A DNA stretch of 44,662 nt from NCBI GenBank assembly GCA_016234265.1, contig JACRFW010000006.1, positions 1 to 44,662 on the forward strand, in the 5' to 3' direction. This stretch comes from Candidatus Magasanikiibacteriota bacterium (GTDB lineage Bacteria > Patescibacteriota > Patescibacteriia > Magasanikbacterales > GWA2-37-8). The translations under genes were made by a program, and so were the position numbers. Positions 33,002-43,141 of this stretch are shown here, piece after piece. Within the stretch, counting starts at the first letter, position 1, and every line of letters begins with the position of its first letter. The notes beneath the pieces were generated by a model that saw nothing but the letters and a program-made list of their open reading frames with translations, made no database searches and had not been told where the DNA came from.

Positions 33002-35071
33002 ATGCAGCTTTCTACTCCGATCAGTCAATTTTCCAGAGTAGGAAAAACGACAGCCAAACATTTGGAACGCGTGGGGGTGCGAATAGCAAAAGATATCCTC
33101 TATTATTTTCCGTTTCGGTACGAGGATTTTCGTAATATTGTACCGATTGTCAATTTGCATGAGGGGAGCGCGGTGACGGTGACAGGGAAGTTGGAGCTCA
33201 TAGCGAACCGGCGGAGTTTTCGTACGAGGAGAACAATAACTGAAGCGCTAATTTCCGATGCTACCGGCAGTATCCGAGTATTGTGGTTTAATCAGCCTTT
33301 TTTAACTGAAAGTCTTCGGCCCGGGGATGAGCTTTTACTGTCCGGTATTGTTAAAGCTGACATGCTGGGGCCCCAACTCGTGAGCCCGGTATATGAGAAA
33401 AAAACCCGTGGCGAGCCGACCCACACCGCCCGGATTGTTCCGATGTATCCGCTGACAGGCGGCGTGACCCAGAAGCAGATGCGGTTTCTCATCAAACAGG
33501 CACTGCCGATGGCGGAGGCATTGTCAGAGTGGTTGCCCGAATCGCTCCGGCGGGGAAATGATCTTATATCATTGTCGCGAGCTTTGACAATGGTTCATTT
33601 TCCTTCCGACATGGCAGAGGCTGAAACCGCCACCAAGCGGCTAAAGTTTGATGAGCTTTTTACCCTGCAGCTTCAAGCCGCGCTCGCGCGCCGAGAACTC
33701 TCCCTGCGGCGAGCCCCCAAGATAACTTTTCATGAGGCGGAGATTAAGTCTTTTGTTAAGTCACTTCCTTTCACGCTCACTAAATTCCAGAAAGTGGCGG
33801 CGTGGGAAATTTTGAAAGACATTGAAAAAACTTTGCCGATGAATCGGCTGCTTTCCGGGGATGTTGGTTCGGGTAAAACCGTGGTAGCGGCGATGGCGCT
33901 GTATACGGCGGTGTTGAATGACTATCAAGCAGTTTTGATGGCGCCGACCGAGGTTTTGGCCGAACAGCACTATGCTTCACTCACGATCTTGCTTCACGGT
34001 CGGGCGCGCGTTGGTCTCCTCACGCGGTCGTCCCAGCGTTTGTCCTCGGGCACTTTGCCGAGCAGGACGAAAGTGGCGCAGAAGCGCGAACTTATTAAGA
34101 TCATAAAATCCGGAGAAATTGATATTATTGTCGGTACCCAGGCGCTCCTTGAAGACGCCGTTAATTTCCGGAGATTAGCGCTCGTCATTGTGGATGAACA
34201 GCATCGTTTCGGAGTGGCGCAGAGAAGCGCTATCAAAACGAAAGGTCAGGGCGCGCATTTTTTGAGCATGACCGCCACCCCCATTCCACGTTCGCTCGCG
34301 CTTCTCTTGTATGGTGATCTGGACGTGTCCCAAATTCGGGAACTGCCGCCGGGGAGAAAGCCTATCATTACGCGGCTGGTTGACCCGGCCAATCGGGGCA
34401 AAGCGTACCAGTTTATTCGTGAACAAACTCAGCGCGGGCGCCAGGTATTTGTGGTGTGCCCGCTGATTGAAGATGCTCACCCGGAAAGCGTTGAGAAAAA
34501 ATCAGTCTTATCAGAATATACGAAGTTATCGCAGGATGTTTTTCCGGATCTGCGTGTTCGTTTTCTTCACGGCAAGCTGAAAACCGTGGAAAAAGAAGCC
34601 ACTCTCCGTGATTTCAAAAATCGCCAGGCCGATATTTTGGTTGCGACTTCCGTCATTGAAGTGGGCATTGATATTCCCAATGCGAGTATCATGATGATTG
34701 AGGGAGCGGAACGGTTTGGCCTGGCCCAGCTCCACCAGTTTCGCGGCCGGGTGGGTCGTTCCAGTCATCAGTCATATTGTTTGTTGTTTACGGAAGACGC
34801 TTCGGCTGCCGCTGAGGACAGGCTTAAGTATTTTGAGCATCACAATGACGGTTTTGCGCTCGCGGAAAAGGATTTAGAGTTGCGCGGCCCGGGTGAGGTC
34901 TATGGCACTGAGCAGAGCGGTCTGATGCAGCTACGGCTTGCTACCCTGGCTGACCGCGACCTGATCAAAGATGCGCGGGCAGCGGCGGAGAAGATCGCTC
35001 TGGAGATACAAAAATACCCGGCTGTCGCCCGGCATGTTGGTACGGAGAAGAAAGTATTACACTTGGAATAA
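33002..35071 (+). CDS. recG: ATP-dependent DNA helicase RecG
   Basis: MNRLLSGDVGSGKTVVAAMA; VDEQHRFGVAQR; ATSVIEVGIDIPNASIMMIEGAERFGLAQLHQFRGRVGRSS. Confidence 0.96.
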   Translation: MQLSTPISQFSRVGKTTAKHLERVGVRIAKDILYYFPFRYEDFRNIVPIVNLHEGSAVTVTGKLELIANRRSFRTRRTITEALISDATGSIRVLWFNQPFLTESLRPGDELLLSGIVKADMLGPQLVSPVYEKKTRGEPTHTARIVPMYPLTGGVTQKQMRFLIKQALPMAEALSEWLPESLRRGNDLISLSRALTMVHFPSDMAEAETATKRLKFDELFTLQLQAALARRELSLRRAPKITFHEAEIKSFVKSLPFTLTKFQKVAAWEILKDIEKTLPMNRLLSGDVGSGKTVVAAMALYTAVLNDYQAVLMAPTEVLAEQHYASLTILLHGRARVGLLTRSSQRLSSGTLPSRTKVAQKRELIKIIKSGEIDIIVGTQALLEDAVNFRRLALVIVDEQHRFGVAQRSAIKTKGQGAHFLSMTATPIPRSLALLLYGDLDVSQIRELPPGRKPIITRLVDPANRGKAYQFIREQTQRGRQVFVVCPLIEDAHPESVEKKSVLSEYTKLSQDVFPDLRVRFLHGKLKTVEKEATLRDFKNRQADILVATSVIEVGIDIPNASIMMIEGAERFGLAQLHQFRGRVGRSSHQSYCLLFTEDASAAAEDRLKYFEHHNDGFALAEKDLELRGPGEVYGTEQSGLMQLRLATLADRDLIKDARAAAEKIALEIQKYPAVARHVGTEKKVLHLE

Positions 35072-35080
35072 TCAATCATT

Positions 35081-36493
35081 TCAGCCGTTGCAGGCGACTG
35101 GTTTCGCGGTGTAATGGCTGCGGCTGGTACCGTTGGTACCGTATTCAAAATGCCAAATTTCAGTTTCCAGGCGATTAAACTTCGGGTCGGTAGTATAAAA
35201 GAAATTGTCCACAGTTTCAATGACTTTTGGATCGGCTTGGCACTGCGCGGTTCGCGGAGTGGCGCTATAGAGTTGTTTCCCGTCTTTTACCGGGAACAGG
35301 TCAACGGCGCGGCCATGGCCATGATTGGAGAAACCGGGCACGGCGCGGTATTTTTGGCGTTCTTTTGGTGGGAGGTTAGAATCTTTCTGGCACCAGCCTT
35401 TCACCTGGTCCTCAAAGGAGCGGAATGACCCGCCGGGAATAATGTTGAAAGTGTAGCCGTTCTGTTTGGCTAATGCCGCTACTTTGCAGAGCGGGTCGCG
35501 CATTTCTTTTATGGTGGTGATGCTGCCATTGATGCCGTCGCAGTTGTAGGTGACGAGTTCAGTTGGTGGCACTACCCCGGCCGGAGCATTGGTTTCGGAA
35601 CAGTTAAAATTTTCGGCAGTCCAGTCTGGTTGGGTAACACTTTTCGGGTATTCGCCTGGCGGAATGGAGTCATTTTCCTGGGGCAAAGGCACCGGCTCAA
35701 TGAATTTTACTTTGAGCATTTTGAAGTTGACCAGATCGGGGTTGATGGCAAAAAGCAGAGCGTACGAGCCCCACATAATGACGAGCCCGATGACGACTTC
35801 GCCGATGCGTTTATAGCCTTCCATTTTTCCTTCCCCGCCGGCCGAGACAATAATTTTTGCTCCGCTCATTACCACGATGACGGCGGCGATGATACTGCCA
35901 ACGACCATGCCGAATTTATAGATGGTGGCGATGAGTTCGCCGATGTAGGGGAGGTGAATGTAGCCTTCGCTGTCCAGGGTGTTTTTTACGTCCGTGAAAG
36001 AAAGACCCGGGATACGGAACTCAAGCAAGGGTTTATGAAATTCCAGGTTGGCCTTGATGCCGAGCATGCCTGCGTCGCCTCCCTCGTAGAGCTGTTTGGC
36101 CGTTTCGTCGAAAAAGCACTTATTTTTGTAGCAGATAAAATTTCCGGCCGGTTGTTCACAATCTCTGTCAGTAGCGCAGGTTTTAGCGCTTTTCGCGCAA
36201 ACCGTGCCGCCGCAGGCGACCGTATTGATGGCTTGGGCGACACAGCTGTTATCTATTTGATAGATACATCCAACAGTTTTGACGCCAATACTCTTCTCAA
36301 TGCGTTCGTGTGTTTTGCACTCCGCCTCGGTAGCCGCGTCATAGCAAGCATACTTGAGACTGGGGGAATCGGGGGGGGCAAAAAAATTTTCGCATTTACA
36401 AACGGCGGCTGCCTGCGCCTGGACAGAGCCAACAAGAGATAGGGAAAACCAAGCTGCCACTAATATACATTGTGCTGCGCGGTAGTAACGCAT
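35081..36493 (-). CDS. Cys-rich protein with T4SS-pilin-like TM pair fused to M15B (VanY-type) D-Ala-D-Ala carboxypeptidase domain
   Basis: PYIGELIATIYKFGMVVGSIIAAVIVVMSGAKIIVSAGGEGKMEGYKRIGEVVIGLVIMWGSYALLFAINPDLV; GGSFRSFEDQVKGW, GFSNHGHGRAVDLFP, EIWHFEYG. Confidence 0.85.
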   Translation of the reverse strand: MRYYRAAQCILVAAWFSLSLVGSVQAQAAAVCKCENFFAPPDSPSLKYACYDAATEAECKTHERIEKSIGVKTVGCIYQIDNSCVAQAINTVACGGTVCAKSAKTCATDRDCEQPAGNFICYKNKCFFDETAKQLYEGGDAGMLGIKANLEFHKPLLEFRIPGLSFTDVKNTLDSEGYIHLPYIGELIATIYKFGMVVGSIIAAVIVVMSGAKIIVSAGGEGKMEGYKRIGEVVIGLVIMWGSYALLFAINPDLVNFKMLKVKFIEPVPLPQENDSIPPGEYPKSVTQPDWTAENFNCSETNAPAGVVPPTELVTYNCDGINGSITTIKEMRDPLCKVAALAKQNGYTFNIIPGGSFRSFEDQVKGWCQKDSNLPPKERQKYRAVPGFSNHGHGRAVDLFPVKDGKQLYSATPRTAQCQADPKVIETVDNFFYTTDPKFNRLETEIWHFEYGTNGTSRSHYTAKPVACNG

Positions 36494-36499
36494 GGGGCT

Positions 36500-37156
36500 C
36501 TATTCTTGGGTAAACGTGGTGAGCATTTGTTCAATATTGACTCCGCTTTCCATATTTACTTGTTTGTTGTTGGCAAAGAATGCCGGAGAGGTAGCGATGC
36601 CGAGGTCTCTTAGGGCGGTTCCCGTATTTATTACGGCCTGTTCGGTGGCGGGGAGTTTAGCGCAAGTTAAAAGTTGCGCGCCGTTCAGGCGCAATTTGTC
36701 CGCTCGGGCCTTTAATTGATCCTCGGTCAGGTTTGGCGAATCTAAAAGATTTTTGAGCAACGCCCAAAATTGTTGGTTGGAAGAAGAAACGCACCACAGG
36801 GCCTGGTGGGCGAGGGAAGATGAACCCAAAAGGCGCTGGCTTAGGGTTGGTTTAAAAATGAGACGCACAGCGGTCAGATGATCGCCGATAAAATTGATAG
36901 TGGTTGAAAGAAGCGAGCGGGTGGAGGCATCGGCCAAATCGCCAAAAATAACTATCGTAAGCGGCGCGCCCGGGTTGCCCAAGAGCGGGTCGGCCGGGGT
37001 GATGGGGAGATCAATGGCGACCGGGCTCACGAGCGGCATATTTACCGTTTTTATGGTGATTGAGCGGGCGGTGATAATCTGGCGGGCGAGCAGCCAGGCG
37101 CTCCCGATGATGAGAATGGCGATGGCGAGGAATAGTTTTTTGTTTGCTGTGGTCAT
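36500..37156 (-). CDS. DsbA-like thioredoxin-fold protein lacking active-site cysteines
   Basis: LGNPGAPLTIVIFGDLADASTRSLL...IATSPAFFANNKQVN: DsbA-like fold with DAST at the CxxC position. Confidence 0.75.
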   Translation of the reverse strand: MTTANKKLFLAIAILIIGSAWLLARQIITARSITIKTVNMPLVSPVAIDLPITPADPLLGNPGAPLTIVIFGDLADASTRSLLSTTINFIGDHLTAVRLIFKPTLSQRLLGSSSLAHQALWCVSSSNQQFWALLKNLLDSPNLTEDQLKARADKLRLNGAQLLTCAKLPATEQAVINTGTALRDLGIATSPAFFANNKQVNMESGVNIEQMLTTFTQE

Positions 37157-37169
37157 AGGCCAGCGCAGG

Positions 37170-38396
37170 CTAGAGGTTTACCTGGAAAGCGCCATTTTTG
37201 TGGCGATCGGTGAACAGCACTTTGTTTTTTGAGGCGTCGTAGGAAATAGAATCAAAAGTGTAGTTGGTATCAAGAGTGACCGGCGTTTTCGCTCCGGTTT
37301 TTAAATCAATTTTGTAGAGGTCATCAAACTCATCAGCCGCAACGGCTGGGGACATGCCGGCGCCATCGGGTAGATTTCTGGGTACGGCGCAGAAGAGAGT
37401 ACCTTCGCCCCCGAAGGCGCACTTGTTCGCCCAGGTGTTGATTCCGAGCGCCTGGCGATTGTTGCCGATGGCATCACCATAGGAATTAGCTATCCAAAGT
37501 TCCGGTTTGAAATTGCTGCGCGCGCTGTCCACGCTGTAGAGCAGCTGCTGCCCGGTGGGCGACCAGCGCGGTTGAAAATCCAGACCCTCCACCACCAATC
37601 CTTTGAAATTTTCGTGGTTCAAACCAATAAGCAGAATTTCGCGCCGGTCCGCGCCGAGCGGGTCGCCAGTCTTGGAAAAGGCGACTGTCTGCCGGCTGGG
37701 CGACCAGTCAACAATAACTTTGTCTTCGTTATTGCCGAGCGGCTCAATGAGTTTGGCGCCGGTGCCATCATCTCGGGTCGTGACCAGCCAGCGATTTTCC
37801 GGGGCGAGTCCGATGCTTTTGGCGGCGATTTCGTTGCCGTCATTGGAAAAAGAAAAACTCTCCCAGTGTTTGGGAAGGCTCACCTGTTTTTTGGTTTCAA
37901 AATTGTAGACAATTTTTGAATTATCCGGGTATTCTATGACAGCCTTATCTTTGCTTTTTGCCCAGGTGACGTTTTTGACATTATAAAAAACCTGGTCAGC
38001 CAGCGGTGTTGCTGTCCCGTCTTTTACTTCATAAAATTTTCCATCGGCCGCATTATGATAGCGGAAATTTCCGCTGGTATTTACTGACGGATAGAGTGTT
38101 TGGTCGTTGGTTATTTTGGTAACCGGCTCCGGTTGGTAATATCCGGGAGGGGTGACGGGAGGCGCGGTTACTCCGGCAGCGGGCAGACCGCCGGTTGGAA
38201 CTGGTTGGCCCTCGTCTCCCGGCGCTTCCCGGCCGCCGGCAGCGGGCAGACGCCCTCCCGCCCCGGTAGGCGTCGGTCGCGCCGGAGCGCTCGGAATTTG
38301 GGCTTTTTTGAAAGCAAGATATAGCCCCAGACCAATGAGGATGGTGGCAATCAGTAGGCCGAGAATCAGTAAAATCCGTTTGAGCGTGGGTGACAT
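37170..38396 (-). CDS. Membrane-anchored beta-propeller (TolB/WD40-like) protein
   Basis: TM RILLILGLLIATILIGLGLYLAF, Pro/Gly-rich linker, then repeated 'WSPSRQTVAFSKTGD / DFQPRWSPTGQQLLYSVD' blades. Confidence 0.7.
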   Translation of the reverse strand: MSPTLKRILLILGLLIATILIGLGLYLAFKKAQIPSAPARPTPTGAGGRLPAAGGREAPGDEGQPVPTGGLPAAGVTAPPVTPPGYYQPEPVTKITNDQTLYPSVNTSGNFRYHNAADGKFYEVKDGTATPLADQVFYNVKNVTWAKSKDKAVIEYPDNSKIVYNFETKKQVSLPKHWESFSFSNDGNEIAAKSIGLAPENRWLVTTRDDGTGAKLIEPLGNNEDKVIVDWSPSRQTVAFSKTGDPLGADRREILLIGLNHENFKGLVVEGLDFQPRWSPTGQQLLYSVDSARSNFKPELWIANSYGDAIGNNRQALGINTWANKCAFGGEGTLFCAVPRNLPDGAGMSPAVAADEFDDLYKIDLKTGAKTPVTLDTNYTFDSISYDASKNKVLFTDRHKNGAFQVNL

Positions 38397-38428
38397 AGAA
38401 TGTATTTTAAAATAGGCTATTGGTATTT

Positions 38429-39121
38429 TCAAACGGGGGGTGCCGCGCCCGCCGCCGCTTTTTGCGCATCTCTTCGCGCCTGTAATTTTATCACATTCTG
38501 CAGGTTGTATATATTGATGTCGATCTTTTTGATCTCGTCTTGTAGCGTTTTAGCCTGTTTTTTTAGCAGTTTTACTTCTAGCGATTTTCTTCCCATTTCT
38601 TCCAACTGCAAAGCGACCATCGGTATGCCAATTCCAAAAATGGAGAGAAATAATTTGACCAGCAGTTTCAACCACTGCCACCATTTTGGTTTCAGTTTTT
38701 TTATTTTCTTGTTTTTTTTAGCCAGTTCTTCGCTTTTTTCTTTTTTTTCTTTGGCCAGCCGTTTTATTTTTTTCCGGTTTAGCAGCCCTTTTAGCGCTCC
38801 CGCCGGCCGCAGCGATTGATTGAGTTCAGCTTTGAGGGCGTTGGAGCGCTGGCGCTCCTGTTCCACATTTTCCGCCGTTCGGCGCTGATTGTCGGCCTCT
38901 TTAAGTTCTTCCGGGCTTCCCTGGCTCTGGTCGGTTTCAGGCGATCCCACCGGCCGGCCGGCCCCGGCCGGTTCACCGATATTTCCTTTCATCAAGTTTC
39001 CCGGCCCCGCTCCTTCGTTCTCGGCATACGGTTGGAATTGGTTTTTCTGCCGGTCGCTTCCCAGTTCACCGGCGGCGGCGCCTTGTTCGTTTCGGTTGAG
39101 TGCTGGTGGTTGGTCCGCCAT
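38429..39121 (-). CDS. Coiled-coil membrane protein of unknown function
   Basis: Charged N-terminus, TM LLVKLFLSIFGIGIPMVAL, flanking Lys/Glu coiled coils. Confidence 0.6.
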   Translation of the reverse strand: MADQPPALNRNEQGAAAGELGSDRQKNQFQPYAENEGAGPGNLMKGNIGEPAGAGRPVGSPETDQSQGSPEELKEADNQRRTAENVEQERQRSNALKAELNQSLRPAGALKGLLNRKKIKRLAKEKKEKSEELAKKNKKIKKLKPKWWQWLKLLVKLFLSIFGIGIPMVALQLEEMGRKSLEVKLLKKQAKTLQDEIKKIDINIYNLQNVIKLQARRDAQKAAAGAAPPV

Positions 39122-39136
39122 ACGGGCGATGCTAAA

Positions 39137-41653
39137 TTATTTAAGCGCCAGCGCTTTTTCCCCGATTGTTAAGGCGTATTTTTTCTTAATTTTTCCTCGG
39201 AGAATAATATTAGATATTAGATTTTCAATATGTCCCCGGATGTATTGGCGCACTTCGCGCGCGCCGCCATTTTTCGTGTTCAGTTGTCCCACCACCCATT
39301 CCAGGACTTTTTTGTCGGATGATACGGTGGTATGGTAGGGTTTCAGCTGATCGTTGAAACGCGCCAATTCCAGCCCGGCGATGGCAGTGAGAGAGGCCTC
39401 GGTGAGCGGTTCAAAGAAGCAAATTTGGTCAAGGCGATTTATCACTTCAACGGAAAAATAGTCTTTTAATTTTTCAATGGCGCGGGTACGGGTTTCTATT
39501 TTAGTGGTAGCGCTACCGCCAAAGCCGAGCAGGCCCTTTTTCATATCAGCCGCTCCGAGCGAGGTGGTGAGTATTAGTATAGCATGTTTTAAGGAAATTT
39601 TTTTGCCGGTGGAGTCGGTGATGACCCCGTTTTCCAGAATTTGGAGGAGCAGTTTGACGATATCACGATGAGCTTTGTCAATTTCATCAAAGAGAACAAC
39701 CGAGTAGGGGTTCATTTTTATTTTATCGGTGAAATGGTTGGTTTCTTTGTAGCCCACATAGCCGGCCGGTGACCCGAGAAGCTTGGAAACGCCAAAGCTC
39801 TCATTAAATTCACTCATATCAAGCTTGATCAATGCGTCCGGGTTGCTATAGAGGGCAAGCGCGATTGATTTAGCCAATTCGGTTTTGCCGATGCCGCTCT
39901 CGCCCACGAACAAAAATGACGCGAGCGGGCGATCGGGGTTAGAGAGGCCGAGTTTGGCCTGACGAATGTGGCGGCTTACCTGGGCGATGACTTCATCTTG
40001 ACCAACGATGTAGTGCTTGAGGCGGTTTTCTATAGTGGTTAATGATGTGGCGTCGTCTAGTAAAAGTTCTGCGGGGGAGGTGCCGGTGATTTTAGCCACT
40101 TGTTCGGCGATGTCGCGCTCGGTGACTGTGCCCAGCTTGGTAATTTTTTCTTCTCCGGAAGCAGTGGTGGCTTTTTTGATATCGGCGCGGAGCGCTTCTT
40201 CTTGCTTTTTCAATTCTACCGCTTCGTTGAAATGGTCATCGGCCGCTGCCGATTCTTTAGCCAGAATCGTTTTTTCCAGCTGTTGTTCCAAGCGAAATAG
40301 TTTTGTGGAGGCACCGTTTCGTTTTACCGAGAGCCGTTTCGCGGCGGCGGTTTCGTCCAACAGGTCAATCGCTTTATCAGGCAGGAATTTGTTCGTGATG
40401 TAGCGCTCGGAGAGCCGGACTGCCGCCACAATCGCCGGGTGAGTGATAGTGACCCGGTGGTAGAGCTCATAGTTTTCTTTGATGCCAGACAAGATTTTGA
40501 TAGTATCGTCGGCGCTCGGCTCTTTGGCGATAATCGGCTGAAAACGCCTCTCCAGCGCGGCATCATTTTCAATGTATTTTTTATATTCTTGCGGGGTGGT
40601 GGCGCCAATACAGCGGATTTGACCGCGGGAAAGAGCTGGTTTCAGCAGGTTGGCCGCGTCCATCGCCCCTTGGTTCGCGCCGGCGCCGACAATGTTGTGC
40701 AGTTCATCAATGAAGAGAATAATTGACGAATTGTGGATGACTTCGTCAACGACCTGCCGGAGGCGCGCTTCAAATTCGCCGCGATAGATAGTGCCCGCAA
40801 TGAGGAGACCGAGGTCAAGCGAATAGATTTTTTTGTTCAGAAGCAGATCCGGCACTTCGCCCGCGAGGATCTTTTTGGCGAGCCCTTCAACGATGGCAGT
40901 TTTCCCGACGCCCGGCTCACCCAGAAGCAGGGGGTTGTTTTTGGTGCGGCGGCAGAGAATTTGAATGACCCGCTCAATTTCTTTCTCCCGTCCGATAACG
41001 GGATCAATGGTTTTTTGGGTTTTCGGGTCGGTCAAGTTGGCCGCGAAAAAGTCCAGGGCGCTGTCTTTTTTTCGCCCCTTTTTTATTTCCTTGATAGGTT
41101 CAAATTGGTCAACGGGAGTGGCAGCCTCGGCGTGTTCTTCAAAATGCTCAATAATATCGCCGACATCGCTTAGGTGAGGGAAGTGGCTGGCATTGGCAAG
41201 CACGGTCGCGAGTTGCTGGTTGAGATCGTTTCGGTCGATCTTTTGGGTGGTCAAGACGTTGTCAATGCGCCGGTCGTTGAGAAATATGAGGGCGGCAAGC
41301 AAGTGTTCGGTGCCGATATAGTTATGGCGGTTTTCCTCCGCGATGGTCATGGCTTTCTCCAGCGTTAGCTTGGCATTGTTGGAGAGCGGTGTTAAAACCA
41401 GCTCGGTCGGATTCCGAGCAGTGATGTTCGGCCGCTCCGAGCGCACCGGCAAAGTTAGGATGGCATCTTCAACCAGAGAAGGAGTAATTTTAAAGCGGCG
41501 CATGATTTCCGCGGCTATTGACCCCTTTTGGTTTAAAAGAGTAAAAAAAAGATGGATCGGTTCCACCTCCAGGTGCCGAAGCTCTACGCTTAAATGGATG
41601 CTCTGGGCCAGGACATCGCGCAGATGGGTGGAGAAACGGTCAAGCAAATTCAT
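39137..41653 (-). CDS. clpC: ATP-dependent Clp protease ATP-binding subunit (ClpC-type)
   Basis: Clp-N repeat; [53 protein letters not shown] loop consistent with ClpP docking. Confidence 0.93.
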   Translation of the reverse strand: MNLLDRFSTHLRDVLAQSIHLSVELRHLEVEPIHLFFTLLNQKGSIAAEIMRRFKITPSLVEDAILTLPVRSERPNITARNPTELVLTPLSNNAKLTLEKAMTIAEENRHNYIGTEHLLAALIFLNDRRIDNVLTTQKIDRNDLNQQLATVLANASHFPHLSDVGDIIEHFEEHAEAATPVDQFEPIKEIKKGRKKDSALDFFAANLTDPKTQKTIDPVIGREKEIERVIQILCRRTKNNPLLLGEPGVGKTAIVEGLAKKILAGEVPDLLLNKKIYSLDLGLLIAGTIYRGEFEARLRQVVDEVIHNSSIILFIDELHNIVGAGANQGAMDAANLLKPALSRGQIRCIGATTPQEYKKYIENDAALERRFQPIIAKEPSADDTIKILSGIKENYELYHRVTITHPAIVAAVRLSERYITNKFLPDKAIDLLDETAAAKRLSVKRNGASTKLFRLEQQLEKTILAKESAAADDHFNEAVELKKQEEALRADIKKATTASGEEKITKLGTVTERDIAEQVAKITGTSPAELLLDDATSLTTIENRLKHYIVGQDEVIAQVSRHIRQAKLGLSNPDRPLASFLFVGESGIGKTELAKSIALALYSNPDALIKLDMSEFNESFGVSKLLGSPAGYVGYKETNHFTDKIKMNPYSVVLFDEIDKAHRDIVKLLLQILENGVITDSTGKKISLKHAILILTTSLGAADMKKGLLGFGGSATTKIETRTRAIEKLKDYFSVEVINRLDQICFFEPLTEASLTAIAGLELARFNDQLKPYHTTVSSDKKVLEWVVGQLNTKNGGAREVRQYIRGHIENLISNIILRGKIKKKYALTIGEKALALK

Positions 41654-41726
41654 AGATGGTTGTTGCTATTTATACCCAGTATAGTATACTATTTTAACCT
41701 TTAAGTCAAAATAAAAAAGCCTATTT

Positions 41727-43094
41727 ATGGCCTTTCCCAGTCATATTTTTAAAGCCTATGACATTCGCGGGCTTGCTGATACCGAACTTTCGCCCGAGCT
41801 TGCCTTTCGTTTGGGGCGGGCTTTTGTTGTTTTTTTGCGCCAGGGCGCACGTCTCAAAGACGATCAGGCGGCAGTGGTGGGGCGGGATATGCGTCCGACG
41901 AGCCCAATTTTCGCGGAAGCGATTATCAGGGGTATTGAGGCGGAGGGAGTGAATGTCGTAGATGTGGGGCTGGTATCAACCCCGTTGTTTAATTTTGCGT
42001 GCGCTCATTATCCGGAATATGCCGGCGGTATAATGGTGACGGCGAGCCATAATCCGGCGGAGTATAATGGTTTCAAGTTGACACTGGGCAATGGGCTGCC
42101 GGTTGGTGGCCAGAGCGGTATGGGGGAGCTGCGCGAGCTCGTGGAGCACGGGCAATTTCCCGGTGTTTTTCGTACGGGTACCATGGAGACGCGTGATGTT
42201 TTGCCGGAGTATCTCAAAAAAGTTTTTTCAATTGTTTCGCCGCAGGCCATTCGTCCATTAAAAATAGTCATTGATGCCGGCAACGGTATGGCCAAGGCGA
42301 CGTTCCCAGAATTTCTCAAGGCTTTGCCGGTTACTGTTGAATATTTATTTTTAGAGCCGGATGGTTCTTTCCCGAATCATGAAGCCAACCCATTAAAAGT
42401 AGAAACGCTTTCTGCCCTGCAGCGCAGGGTGGTGGCGACCGGCGCTGATCTCGGTTTTGCCCTAGATGGCGACGCGGACAGAATTGGGTTGGTGGATGAA
42501 AGGGGGGCGGTGGTGGACGCTTCATTCGTTGGCGCGCTGGTCGGTTTGGAAGTGCTCCGCACCCATCCGAAGGCGCATTTGCTTTACGATTTGCGTTCCA
42601 GCCGGATTGTTCCGGAAGTGTGGCAGGCGACCGGAGGAGAGGCCGAGATGTCAATGGTCGGCCATGCTAATATCAAAAAACTAATGAAAGAGAATGGGGC
42701 GGTTTTTGGAAGCGAATTGTCCCTCCACCTGTATTATCACGATATGTACGATTTGGAGTCGTCAGATTTGTCATTGCTGTATATTTTGCAGTTTATTTCG
42801 GGTGGGAAGAAACCTTTGAGCGAGCTCATCAAACCTTTCCAAAAATATTACCATTCCGGCGAAATTAATTTTGAAATTGCCGATAAGGCGGGAGCCATGA
42901 AAGCCATAGAAGAGAAATATAAAAATGCGGCTTTGGAGATTACGCATCTTGATGGCCTGTGGATGAAGTTTGACTGGGGCTGGTTTAATGTGCGGGCGAG
43001 CAACACCGAGCCGGTGTTGCGATTGAATTTGGAGGCGGCTACAGAGAAAACTATGAAAGAAAAGTTAGCCGAAGTGAACGAGTTGATTAAATAA
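41727..43094 (+). CDS. Phosphomannomutase/phosphoglucomutase
   Basis: FKAYDIRGLADTELSPELAFRLGRAF; GIMVTASHNPAEYNGFKL; DGDADRIGLVDERG. Confidence 0.94.
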   Translation: MAFPSHIFKAYDIRGLADTELSPELAFRLGRAFVVFLRQGARLKDDQAAVVGRDMRPTSPIFAEAIIRGIEAEGVNVVDVGLVSTPLFNFACAHYPEYAGGIMVTASHNPAEYNGFKLTLGNGLPVGGQSGMGELRELVEHGQFPGVFRTGTMETRDVLPEYLKKVFSIVSPQAIRPLKIVIDAGNGMAKATFPEFLKALPVTVEYLFLEPDGSFPNHEANPLKVETLSALQRRVVATGADLGFALDGDADRIGLVDERGAVVDASFVGALVGLEVLRTHPKAHLLYDLRSSRIVPEVWQATGGEAEMSMVGHANIKKLMKENGAVFGSELSLHLYYHDMYDLESSDLSLLYILQFISGGKKPLSELIKPFQKYYHSGEINFEIADKAGAMKAIEEKYKNAALEITHLDGLWMKFDWGWFNVRASNTEPVLRLNLEAATEKTMKEKLAEVNELIK

Positions 43095-43101
43095 CATAAC
43101 A

Positions 43102-43141
43102 ATAACAAAAGAGCCCCGAGTACTCGGGGCTCTTTTGTTAT
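43102..43141. terminator. Bidirectional terminator, perfect 40-bp palindrome
   Basis: ATAACAAAAGAGCCCCGAGT|ACTCGGGGCTCTTTTGTTAT between convergent genes. Confidence 0.85.

Noticed and set aside
35630-36442. 270-aa plus-strand ORF
   Set aside because: Antisense shadow of the pilin-VanY gene, with no recognisable domain.
38160-38290. GC-rich repeats (CCGGCAGCGGGCAGAC x2) as a mobile repeat
   Set aside because: Explained by the Pro/Gly/Ala-rich linker of the beta-propeller protein; only two short units.
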